A DNA stretch of 14,874 nucleotides from NCBI GenBank assembly GCA_038523925.1, contig JBCBIY010000029.1, positions 1 through 14,874 of the forward strand, in the 5' to 3' direction. Positions 1-6,360 of this stretch are shown here, piece after piece. Position numbers and translations under genes: made by a program. The notes beneath the pieces were generated by a model that ran no database searches, had not been told where the DNA came from, and saw nothing but the letters and a program-made list of their open reading frames with translations. The stretch is from JBCBWG01 sp038523925 (GTDB taxonomy: Bacteria > Pseudomonadota > Alphaproteobacteria > Rhizobiales > Hyphomicrobiaceae). Within the stretch, counting starts at the first letter, position 1; the number at the start of each line of letters is the position of its first letter.

Positions 1-547
1 CAACCAAGTTTGCGCAGGTTGGACCAAAAAAGAGCGCGCGCCGCCACACCCACCGAGCCCACGGCAGCCACCTCGTAGCCCCGCCAAGAACAGAGCGAGG
101 CGCACGAAGCTGGCCTTCAGGCCAGCGTAGCGCGCCACAGCAAGTGGCGGTCGGACTCGTGTGCCAACAGGGCTGCTGCCTTGTTGGACCAAAAAAGTGC
201 GCGCGCGGCGACACCCACCGAGCCCACGGCAGCCACGTACTAGCCCCACGAAGACCAGAGCGAGGCGCACGAAGCTGGCATCGCCAGCGTAGCGCGCCGC
301 AGCGGATGGCTTTAGCGGACTCGTGTGCCAACCAAGCTTGCGCAGGTTGGACCGAAGAACAGAGCGAGGCGCACGGAGCTGGCCACGGGCCAGCGTAGCG
401 CGCCGCAGCGAGTGTCGGCCGGACCCGTGTGCCAACAGGGCTGTTGCCCTGTTGGACCAAAAAAGAGAGCGCGCCGCAGCGCGCGGCGGTCGGACTCGTG
501 TGCCAGCCAAGCCTGCGCAGGTTGGACCAACAAAAACCCCGGCAAAC
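1..547 (+). repeat. Array of ~163-bp two-hairpin repeats (left flank)
   Basis: No gene is credible here; the short open frames cross the repeats. Five units start with a first hairpin at about 1-22, 164-187, 328-350, 432-455 and 503-525. Units 1 and 2 are about 163 bp; unit 3 is 104 bp and unit 4 is 71 bp, both through internal deletions; unit 5 is cut off just before crtC ends. Hairpin 1 alternates between two versions: arms CCAACC/GGTTGG (units 1, 3, 5) and CCAACAGGGC/GCCCTGTTGG (units 2, 4; unit 4 is perfect with a TGTT loop). Hairpin 1 is followed by ACCAAAAAAG or a variant. Hairpin 2 lies at 109-126, 274-288 and 378-394, with arms GCTGGCC/GGCCAGC or GCTGGC/GCCAGC and unrelated loops. The array lies at the 3' end of crtC, so a crtC read-through transcript would contain its complement. 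Function unknown. Confidence 0.85.
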
Positions 548-551
548 CTAA

Positions 552-1643
552 CTACGAAGCGGCGGCTCGGCCGAAGACGGCACGGGGCATGCGGAAGGGG
601 AGGAGAACCTTGACCCAGTTGGACTTGAAGCGCTGCAGCGAGAGGCTTTCGTGGACGGCCTCGCAGCGCTCGCCGAGCACATGCGTGTCGAGCACGGTGC
701 GCGCATAAAAGGGTGTGTCCTCCATCGTGCGCACGACGCGGGCGTTGCGGTTGTCTGCCTGCGTCTGCCGCTCGACTTGCCACAGCGTCGTCGGAAGACG
801 CACAGCGGGCGGCGGCGTGAACGCTTCGACATCGCCTTTGCCGTCGAACTTGAGCGCAAGCGACATCCGCTCGCCGTCCATCCGCGTGACGTCATAGAGG
901 ACGGCGGCTCCAGACTTGAGAGACGCGCGCGACCAGTCCCATTTGACGAACGAATCTTCGAGCGGGATCTCGCCGTCGTTGGTGTCGAAGTAGCCTTTGC
1001 CCGACCAATTGAGCGCCGGCGCGTCGAGCGCGACTTCAACGCGCGCCGATGGCGCAATCGGCCACCAGCGGTGATGGCCATCGCCGTCCAGTGCAAAGAT
1101 CTGGCGCGTGACGGCGTCGGGCACCACGCGCACCTTGCCCTTGATCGGCAATGGTACCGGCGCGCTGATCTCGTTGATGTCGATGACGAGTTCGTTGCCG
1201 TCCCACGAAAGCGCGCTTGGGCCGACGCGGAGGTTTTGTTCGTCGACTTCGACGGTGCCTTTGCGCCGTTCGGTCATCGACCAGCGATTGCTTGACCAGC
1301 GCTTCGGCCCGCCGGGGCCATAGAGCGCGACGTTGATTGCGGAGTGATCAACGGGGTCCTTGCGGCCCGACCACGCGTAGTACGGCGAGAAGACCGAGCC
1401 GATGAAGGCAATGATTGTCAGCCCGTACTTCCCGTCGTCGCTGATGGCGTCGCAATACCACCAGGCATAGCCGCCCGCCGTGACCGCGATGTCGAAGCGA
1501 GGTCCGACATGAGCCTCGTTGCCGCCAATCGGCCAGACAGCGCCGCCATAGGCATCCCGGGTCCCGGGTGGACGCTGCCGCCCGCCAGGTACACGTTCGA
1601 CAACCGGCTCTTCGCCCCGCGCCTCAGGAACGACGCCCGCCAT
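552..1643 (-). CDS. crtC: Carotenoid 1,2-hydratase (hydroxyneurosporene synthase) CrtC
   Basis: CrtC adds water to the C1,2 double bond of acyclic carotenoids such as neurosporene and lycopene, in the spheroidene/spirilloxanthin branch. Recognisable family segments are GYAWWYCDAISDDG (about residues 58-71 from this start), FIGSVFSPYYAW (80-91), the WSGKGYFDTN and ALKFDGKGDVE regions, and the C-terminal MEDTPFYAR. The stop (TAG) is at 552-554. The start is unresolved. Family similarity begins near GPRFD (about position 1505), but the only in-frame ATG nearby is at 1643, giving 364 residues with an unconvincing N-terminus. No ATG, GTG or TTG occurs in frame between 1641 and the core; ATT at 1529 or another weak start is possible. 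The gene lies downstream of crtD on the same strand and overlaps its 3' end by about 90 bp at least, implying translational coupling. Function is secure; the 5' boundary is not. Confidence 0.9.
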   Translation of the reverse strand: MAGVVPEARGEEPVVERVPGGRQRPPGTRDAYGGAVWPIGGNEAHVGPRFDIAVTAGGYAWWYCDAISDDGKYGLTIIAFIGSVFSPYYAWSGRKDPVDHSAINVALYGPGGPKRWSSNRWSMTERRKGTVEVDEQNLRVGPSALSWDGNELVIDINEISAPVPLPIKGKVRVVPDAVTRQIFALDGDGHHRWWPIAPSARVEVALDAPALNWSGKGYFDTNDGEIPLEDSFVKWDWSRASLKSGAAVLYDVTRMDGERMSLALKFDGKGDVEAFTPPPAVRLPTTLWQVERQTQADNRNARVVRTMEDTPFYARTVLDTHVLGERCEAVHESLSLQRFKSNWVKVLLPFRMPRAVFGRAAAS

Positions 1644-3046
1644 CCGTGCGACGCCATTCCGTAAAGCGCGCCGCCGCTGCCGGGGAACTTCGCCGCGAAG
1701 GCCTGCGGTGTCGTCACTTGCGTTTCCACGCTCTGACTTTCGAGCATCAGGCCGGAGCGCGCCAGCAGGCGGTGGGTTGCGTCGAGGCATTGGTCGATCT
1801 CCGCTTGAGTCAGCGCATTCGGGTGGCCTTCTGGCAGGTCACCGGTGGCAGGCGCGTTGATGAGAAGGAAAAGGCGTTCGCGTTCTTCATCGCCCGGCGT
1901 CGTGGCGCGGGCGTCGGACGCGGTCTCGGCGCCGCCGCGGTCCTGAGCGCAGACGTAGACGGTTGGCGACAGTGGCAGGCGGCCGGCTTTGAAGATCCGG
2001 TTGAACTCTGAGCGGTAAGCGTCTGAGAAGAAGACGTTGTGGTGGCTGAGCGGGAAGCCGTCAGCGTGCGCGATGGTCGAAATCGTAAGCGCCGACAGCG
2101 ACCGGCGGGCGCGCGGGATGGCATGCGGCGTCCGGCTGGCCCCCGGATCAATCAGGCCGTCGAGCGCGCTGACGTCGCCATTGTAGACGACGGCCTGCGC
2201 GCCAATGCGTTGCCCGTCTGCGAGCGTAACCGCAGTGGCCGCGCCGTTTGCATGGTCGATGCGGGAGACGCGTGCGTCGTAGCGGATGTCGACGCCGACG
2301 GATTTTGCGTGCGCAGCAAGGGCGGCCGCGATCTGTTTCAGGCCGCCAGGGACCAACCAGACGCCGCACTGTTCGACGTGCGCGACCAGCATGAGCGTTG
2401 CGGGCGCTGAGAACGGCGATGATCCGCAGTACGTGGCGTAACGCGCAAACAGCTGGCGCAGGCGCGGGTCGGGGAAGTAGCGGCCGAGGTCGCCCCAAAG
2501 CGTGGCGAAGGGCTGGATGCGGCTGAGCCCCATCGGATTGCGGGCTGCGACCCGCGCGACAAGGCCCGGCAGGGATGGACGTTCGGCCTCCATGAAAGTG
2601 GGCGCAAGCGTGTCGTAGATGGCTTCCGCGCGCTTCAGGAAGCGTTCGAAGCCTTTGGCGTTTGCGGCGCCAGCGAAGCGGCCGATCGCGTCAATGCTGC
2701 GCTGCTGGTCGGCAAAAAGATCGAGGTGGGCGCGCGGATCGCGCGGCTTGCCGTCTGCGCCCGCATCCCAGGCATGGCGGGCGAGGACTTCTGCGCGCTC
2801 GAGCGCGACGGCTGAGCCGAAGTTGCCGCCGGTGTCGGCAAACAGCGCATCGAAGACCCACCGCATCGTGAGCACGGTCGGCCCGCAGTCGATGTGCCGG
2901 CCCTCGACGGATTGTGTGCGGAGCTTGCCGCCAGGCCCGTCGGCGGCTTCGAGAACCGTGACGGAAAACCCTTCGGCCGCAAGCCGAATGGCCGATGCGA
3001 GGCCGGCAATACCAGAGCCGATAACGATGATGCGCTTCGCAGCCAA
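1418..3046 (-). CDS. crtD: 1-hydroxycarotenoid 3,4-desaturase (methoxyneurosporene dehydrogenase) CrtD
   Basis: CrtD is a membrane-associated FAD enzyme of the CrtI-like desaturase family. It introduces the C3,4 double bond after CrtC hydration. The 542-residue protein opens with a Rossmann dinucleotide motif, GSGIAGLASAIRLAAEG (residues 11-27), then the VLEAADGPGGK segment. It ends with the family signature AGGSVHPGPGMPMAALSGR near residues 484-505. The start is TTG (complement of 3044-3046), supported by an AAGGA ribosome-binding site (complement of 3056-3060) 9 nt upstream and by a glycine-rich motif at the usual distance from the N-terminus. The last 30 or so codons are read in a second frame as the conserved N-terminal part of CrtC. 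It is transcribed divergently from crtE across a 114-bp region holding a PpsR-type palindrome. A perfect TTGACA on the minus strand within that palindrome could be its -35. A CrtI-type phytoene desaturase is less likely given the crtC neighbour. Confidence 0.93.
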   Translation of the reverse strand: MAAKRIIVIGSGIAGLASAIRLAAEGFSVTVLEAADGPGGKLRTQSVEGRHIDCGPTVLTMRWVFDALFADTGGNFGSAVALERAEVLARHAWDAGADGKPRDPRAHLDLFADQQRSIDAIGRFAGAANAKGFERFLKRAEAIYDTLAPTFMEAERPSLPGLVARVAARNPMGLSRIQPFATLWGDLGRYFPDPRLRQLFARYATYCGSSPFSAPATLMLVAHVEQCGVWLVPGGLKQIAAALAAHAKSVGVDIRYDARVSRIDHANGAATAVTLADGQRIGAQAVVYNGDVSALDGLIDPGASRTPHAIPRARRSLSALTISTIAHADGFPLSHHNVFFSDAYRSEFNRIFKAGRLPLSPTVYVCAQDRGGAETASDARATTPGDEERERLFLLINAPATGDLPEGHPNALTQAEIDQCLDATHRLLARSGLMLESQSVETQVTTPQAFAAKFPGSGGALYGMASHGWRASFLRRGAKSRLSNVYLAGGSVHPGPGMPMAALSGRLAATRLMSDLASTSRSRRAAMPGGIATPSATTGSTG

Positions 3047-3091
3047 CCCCGGCGATCCTTCACACTCCCCGGCGCGCAGCCATGCGGGGAA

Positions 3092-3121
3092 TTGATTACC
3101 CGGCCACAGAATGTCAATAAT
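3092..3121 (+). promoter_or_regulatory. Putative sigma-70-type promoter for crtE
   Basis: A -35-like TTGATT (3092-3097) lies 18 bp from a good -10-like AATAAT (3116-3121, five of six to TATAAT). Transcription would start near 3127-3130. This promoter overlaps the TGT-N12-ACA palindrome at 3112-3129, as expected for a repressed promoter. Such a start leaves only a few bases before the ATG at 3134 but about 33 nt before the TTG at 3161. This is inferred from sequence only. Confidence 0.4.
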
Positions 3122-3129
3122 GTCTGACA
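3112..3129. promoter_or_regulatory. PpsR/CrtJ-type binding site between crtD and crtE
   Basis: An exact TGT-N12-ACA match, with extended half-sites TGTCA and TGACA, lies between the divergent crtD and crtE genes. PpsR/CrtJ proteins repress bch, crt and puc promoters in purple bacteria through this palindrome under aerobic conditions. A degenerate second copy (CGT-N12-ACG, 3138-3155) lies 8 bp downstream, the spacing known for cooperative binding, but it is weak. The regulator gene itself is not in this window. Confidence 0.75.
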
Positions 3130-3160
3130 GTCAATGGCGTCAACAAATGAGGACGCGCGG

Positions 3161-4171
3161 TTGAAGCGAGATCTGAAGGCAGAGATCGAGCGCGATCTTG
3201 AGCTGGCCCTGGCGGGGCCGCTGCAGGCGCCGTGCCCGCCGCGTCTGGCGGATGCGACGCGTCATGCAGTGCTTGGCGGCGGATCGCGCGTGCGCCCGCT
3301 CGTCTGTCTCGGTGTGTTCCAGGCGGCTGCAACCCATACCGGCGATGGCGACTTGGCACGCGCGGCTGCAACGGCGCTTGAGCTGTTGCATTGCGCGTCC
3401 CTGGTCCACGACGATCTGCCGTGTTTCGACGATGCGGATCTGCGCCGCGGAAAGCCGACGTGCCACGTGGTGCATGGCGAGCCGCTGGCCGTGCTAGCGG
3501 GCGACGGCCTCATTGTACTTGCGCTGCAAAGTCTTGCGCGCGTCGCATTCCAGTGCGGGCCTGATGGTGCGCGCGTGTTTGACGTGGTCTCGGGCGCCGT
3601 CGCGCCGCCGCATGGGATCGTCGCCGGTCAGGCCTGGGAGAGCGAGGTCGACGTTGATCTCGCCGCCTACCACCGGGCGAAGACAGGTGCGCTGTTCGTG
3701 GCGGCCGCAGAGGCGGGCGCGATCGCGGCTGGCAGTGATGATCCGCGCTGGGCCAAGTTCGGCGCGCGGTTGGGCGAGGCCTATCAGGTCGCAGATGACC
3801 TCAAAGACCGGCTCCTAGACGCCGCAGCGCTCGGCAAGGATGCCGGCCAGGATGCGCGTCATGACCGCCCGAACGCCGTTGCCGACTTTGGCATTGAGGG
3901 CGCGCAGATCCGTTTGAAGACCATCCTCGCAGACGCCATTGCGCTCGCCGGCCGCGACGAGCCGGGCAAGCCGCTTGTCGCCCTCGTCCAAGCGCTCGCC
4001 GCCAAGGTGATGCCGCGCGAGATGCTGCCGATCACATCTGAAACGGCCCCCTCAGCCGAAGGCCACGCCCATGCAAGACGTCACAGCAGCCCAGCCAAGG
4101 CTTGCCGCGAACCCGACGGCCGAGAGCCGGGCCACACCGCAGCGCCCGGCGCCAAGGCCGTCTCTCTCTGA
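3161..4171 (+). CDS. crtE: Geranylgeranyl diphosphate synthase CrtE
   Basis: This soluble trans-prenyltransferase condenses farnesyl and isopentenyl diphosphate to the C20 precursor of carotenoids and the bacteriochlorophyll tail. The first aspartate-rich motif HDDLPCFDDADLRRGKPT (Asp 84, 85, 90, 91) and the second YQVADDLKD (Asp 212, 213, 216) bind the Mg-diphosphates; AYHRAKTGALF is also characteristic. I prefer the TTG at 3161: a GAGGA ribosome-binding site ends 7 nt upstream, and the distance to the conserved GGGSRVRP is then close to that in Rhodobacter CrtE. An in-frame ATG at 3134 is 4 bp from the PpsR-type site and has no ribosome-binding site. Family similarity ends near residue 286, but the frame continues about 50 residues, overlapping crtF by 101 bp. 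That proline- and alanine-rich tail is probably non-catalytic. First gene of the plus-strand run. Confidence 0.92.
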   Translation: MKRDLKAEIERDLELALAGPLQAPCPPRLADATRHAVLGGGSRVRPLVCLGVFQAAATHTGDGDLARAAATALELLHCASLVHDDLPCFDDADLRRGKPTCHVVHGEPLAVLAGDGLIVLALQSLARVAFQCGPDGARVFDVVSGAVAPPHGIVAGQAWESEVDVDLAAYHRAKTGALFVAAAEAGAIAAGSDDPRWAKFGARLGEAYQVADDLKDRLLDAAALGKDAGQDARHDRPNAVADFGIEGAQIRLKTILADAIALAGRDEPGKPLVALVQALAAKVMPREMLPITSETAPSAEGHAHARRHSSPAKACREPDGREPGHTAAPGAKAVSL

Positions 4172-5273
4172 GCGCTGGGTTTTCCTCCGCAACCGGCTGT
4201 TGCGGTCGGCGCGCTTTCAGCGGTTTGCGAGCGCGTTCCCGCTGACCCGGCCGGTCGCGACGGCCCGTGCGCAGGAGGTTTTCGATCTCTGCGCGGGCTT
4301 CGTCTATTCGCAGATCCTCTCCGCGCACGTCTCGCTCGGTTTGCTTGATGTGCTGGCGGACGACGCGCGCACGTTCGATGAGCTTGCGGCGCTGACCGGG
4401 CTCGACGATGAGGCCGCGCGCTGCCTCTTGAACGGCGGCGTTGCGATCAAGCTGCTGGAGCGGCTCCCGGGCGACCGGTTTACGCTTGGCGCGCGCGGGG
4501 CCGCGCTTTCGTGCAACGCCGCGGCGCTCGCAATGGTCCGCCATCACGCGCTTCTCTACGATGACCTGCGTGATCCGCTCGCGCTGCTGTCAGGCGAATC
4601 GCAGGCGACGCGGCTCGCGACATACTGGGGTTATGCGGCGAATGATGAGGCTGCGAAGCTGAGCCCTGACCAGACCGCCGGCTACACCGAGTTGATGGCG
4701 GATACGCAGCCGATGGTGGCTGAAGAAGTCATCGCCGCCTACGACCTCACCCAGCATGCGTGCCTGATGGATGTCGGCGGCGGCAACGGCGCGTTTGTTC
4801 GCGCCGCCGCGGGCGCTGCGCCCGACCTGCAGCTCCTCGTTTTCGATCTTCCGAGCGTCGCGGCGCAGGCGCGTGACAAGCTCAAAGCTGCAGGTCTTGG
4901 CCACCGCGCACGGGCGCTTGGCGGCAGCTTCTTTGATGACCCGCTGCCGCGCGACGCCGATGCGATTTCGCTCGTGCGCATTTTGCTCGACCACGACGAC
5001 GCCCACGCTCTTCGCATCCTGCAAGCCTGCCATGCGGCATTACCGCCCGGTGGCACGCTTCTGATCGCAGAACAGATGGCGGAGACCCGCGGCGCAGAGG
5101 CGATGGGTGACGCCTACTTCGGCTTCTATCTCTTCGCGATGGGCAAAGGCCGGCCGAGAACTTCAGAGCGGTTACAGCAACTTGTCCGCGAGGCCGGTTT
5201 CGATGCCGTGCGCCAGCAGCGCACCAATCGTCCGATGCTCACCGGTCTCCTCGTCGCGCGTAAGGCTGCCTAG
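4071..5273 (+). CDS. crtF: Hydroxyneurosporene (demethylspheroidene) O-methyltransferase CrtF
   Basis: CrtF transfers a methyl group from S-adenosylmethionine to the C1 hydroxyl of acyclic carotenoids, following CrtC and CrtD. The 400-residue length is near the family norm. The first 35 residues are low-complexity and variable, then come FDLCAGFVYSQIL (a dimerisation/winged-helix region), the MVRHH segment, and ELMADTQPMVAEEV. The SAM-binding glycine motif LMDVGGGNGAFV starts near residue 232, followed by FDLPSV and GGSFFDDPLP. ILLDHDDAHALRIL replaces the LHDW-type catalytic segment of plant-like O-methyltransferases, as in other CrtF proteins. ATG at 4071 has a GAAGG 8 nt upstream and lies inside the extended 3' end of crtE, so the two are probably translationally coupled. 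A 139-bp gap with regulatory sites separates it from bchC. Confidence 0.92.
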   Translation: MQDVTAAQPRLAANPTAESRATPQRPAPRPSLSERWVFLRNRLLRSARFQRFASAFPLTRPVATARAQEVFDLCAGFVYSQILSAHVSLGLLDVLADDARTFDELAALTGLDDEAARCLLNGGVAIKLLERLPGDRFTLGARGAALSCNAAALAMVRHHALLYDDLRDPLALLSGESQATRLATYWGYAANDEAAKLSPDQTAGYTELMADTQPMVAEEVIAAYDLTQHACLMDVGGGNGAFVRAAAGAAPDLQLLVFDLPSVAAQARDKLKAAGLGHRARALGGSFFDDPLPRDADAISLVRILLDHDDAHALRILQACHAALPPGGTLLIAEQMAETRGAEAMGDAYFGFYLFAMGKGRPRTSERLQQLVREAGFDAVRQQRTNRPMLTGLLVARKAA

Positions 5274-5293
5274 ACGAACGCCATCAGAGTAAG

Positions 5294-5337
5294 TGCATTG
5301 ATTGCTTGACAGTCATTTCCGTCAATCTAGATTGACA
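5294..5337 (+). promoter_or_regulatory. Tandem PpsR/CrtJ-like sites over a bchC promoter
   Basis: Two 18-bp palindrome-like elements are seen: TGC-N12-ACA at 5294-5311 and CGT-N12-ACA at 5320-5337, separated by exactly 8 bp. Each differs from TGT-N12-ACA at one position. The second contains a perfect 16-bp palindrome (GTCAATCT/AGATTGAC, 5321-5336). A perfect -35 TTGACA (5306-5311) with TAGATT (5328-5333) 16 bp downstream makes a sigma-70-type promoter covered by both sites. CrtJ is known to bind two sites 8 bp apart cooperatively at the Rhodobacter capsulatus bchC promoter, overlapping the -35 and -10, so the architecture matches well. Confidence 0.72.
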
Positions 5338-5348
5338 GATGCCTGTAC

Positions 5349-5389
5349 GGGCCAGGTCCCGATGCGCTGTTGCATCGGATGACGGGCCC
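5349..5389 (+). other. Stem-loop in the bchC leader
   Basis: In the presumed bchC 5' leader, CCGATGC (5359-5365) pairs with GCATCGG (5372-5378) around a 6-nt loop. An outer GGGCC (5349-5353) can pair with GGCCC (5385-5389). No poly-T run follows, so it is not an intrinsic terminator. It ends about 23 nt before the bchC start and could affect translation or mRNA stability. Confidence 0.4.
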
Positions 5390-5412
5390 AAAACCTGAGG
5401 GAAAGCCAACGG

Positions 5413-6360
5413 ATGGACGCGAAAGCTGTCACATTCGTCGAGCCTGAGCGCATCGAGCTGCGCAGCCTTTCCCTTTGCAAACCTGGTCCTGAAGACATCG
5501 CAGTCGACGTTGCTTGGAGCGGCATTAGCGCCGGAACCGAGCGCCTGCTTTGGTCCGGGCGCATGCCGCAGTTCCCCGGCATGGGGTATCCGCTTGTGCC
5601 CGGCTACGAGTCGGTTGGCCGCGTGACGGCAGCGGGCGCCGATAGCGGCGTTGCCGAGGGCAGCATGGTCTTCGTGCCCGGCGCCACGTGTTTCCCGGAT
5701 GCCCGTTGCCTCTTCGGCGGGACGGCGTCGCGCCTCATCACGCGCGCTGACCGCGTGGCGCTTGTGCCTGACGCGATCGGCTCCGATGCGACGTTGCTTG
5801 CGTTGGCGGCAACGGCCGCGCGCGCACTTGCCCGCGCAGACCATGACCCATCAACGCCGCTTCTGATCATCGGTCACGGCGCGCTTGGCCGGCTGACGGC
5901 CCGTCTCGCGATCCACGCCGGCTGTTCCGATGTGACGGTCTGGGAGCGGTCTGAGCTGCGCTCCGACGGCGCGCGGGGCTACGCCGTTGCGCAGGAAGCC
6001 GAAGACACACGGACCGACTACCGGACCGCCATCGATGTCTCGGGCGATGTCGCCGTGATCGACACCATGATCAGCCGCATGGCGCGCGGCGGCCGACTCG
6101 TGCTCGCGGGCTTCTACTCCGAGCGCGTCGCCTTTGCGTTCCCGCCAGCCTTCATGAAGGAGGTTGAGGTGCGGATCTCGTCTGAATGGCAGCGCACCGA
6201 TCTCAACGCTGCCACATCTGCAATCGCCGCCGACCCCGAACTGGTCAGCGGTCTCGTCTCTCATCGCTACGACGCCGAAGACGCAGAAGCCGCCTATGCG
6301 ACGGCCTTCAGCGATCCGTCGTGCCTGAAAATGATCATCGAATGGGAACGCCTATCATGA
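5413..6360 (+). CDS. bchC: 3-hydroxyethyl bacteriochlorophyllide a dehydrogenase BchC
   Basis: BchC oxidises the C3 1-hydroxyethyl group to acetyl, a late step in bacteriochlorophyllide a synthesis. The 315-residue protein is a medium-chain dehydrogenase/reductase type. An N-terminal GroES-like region holds SGISAGTERLLWSG (about 36-49) and GYPLVPGYESVGRV (about 58-71). A dinucleotide-binding motif, LIIGHGALGRLTARL, lies near residues 154-168, followed by RLVLAGFYS and EVRISSEWQRTDL typical of BchC. ATG at 5413 is preceded by GAGGGAAA. The TGA at 6358-6360 overlaps the bchX start in an ATGA arrangement. It is the first bch gene after the promoter and palindromes at 5294-5337, so it likely begins a redox-controlled bchCXYZ transcript that can continue into puf. 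Length and context are normal for the family. Confidence 0.94.
   Translation: MDAKAVTFVEPERIELRSLSLCKPGPEDIAVDVAWSGISAGTERLLWSGRMPQFPGMGYPLVPGYESVGRVTAAGADSGVAEGSMVFVPGATCFPDARCLFGGTASRLITRADRVALVPDAIGSDATLLALAATAARALARADHDPSTPLLIIGHGALGRLTARLAIHAGCSDVTVWERSELRSDGARGYAVAQEAEDTRTDYRTAIDVSGDVAVIDTMISRMARGGRLVLAGFYSERVAFAFPPAFMKEVEVRISSEWQRTDLNAATSAIAADPELVSGLVSHRYDAEDAEAAYATAFSDPSCLKMIIEWERLS

Noticed and set aside
432..463. Perfect hairpin next to an A-run, considered as an intrinsic terminator for crtC
   Set aside because: On the crtC (minus) strand the T-run comes before the hairpin, not after it, so it is not a classical terminator.
1..551. CRISPR array
   Set aside because: Repeat units are about 160 bp, vary in length, and lack short identical repeats separated by unique spacers.
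144..708. Overlapping open frames of 77-127 codons in the left flank
   Set aside because: They cross repeat units, exist in several frames at once, and have Arg/Ala/Cys-rich compositions typical of GC-rich non-coding repeats, without ribosome-binding sites or family resemblance.
6186..6356. Upstream extension of the bchX frame to 6186
   Set aside because: It runs through the bchC 3' end; the ATG at 6357 with ATGA overlap and normal BchX N-terminus is a better start.
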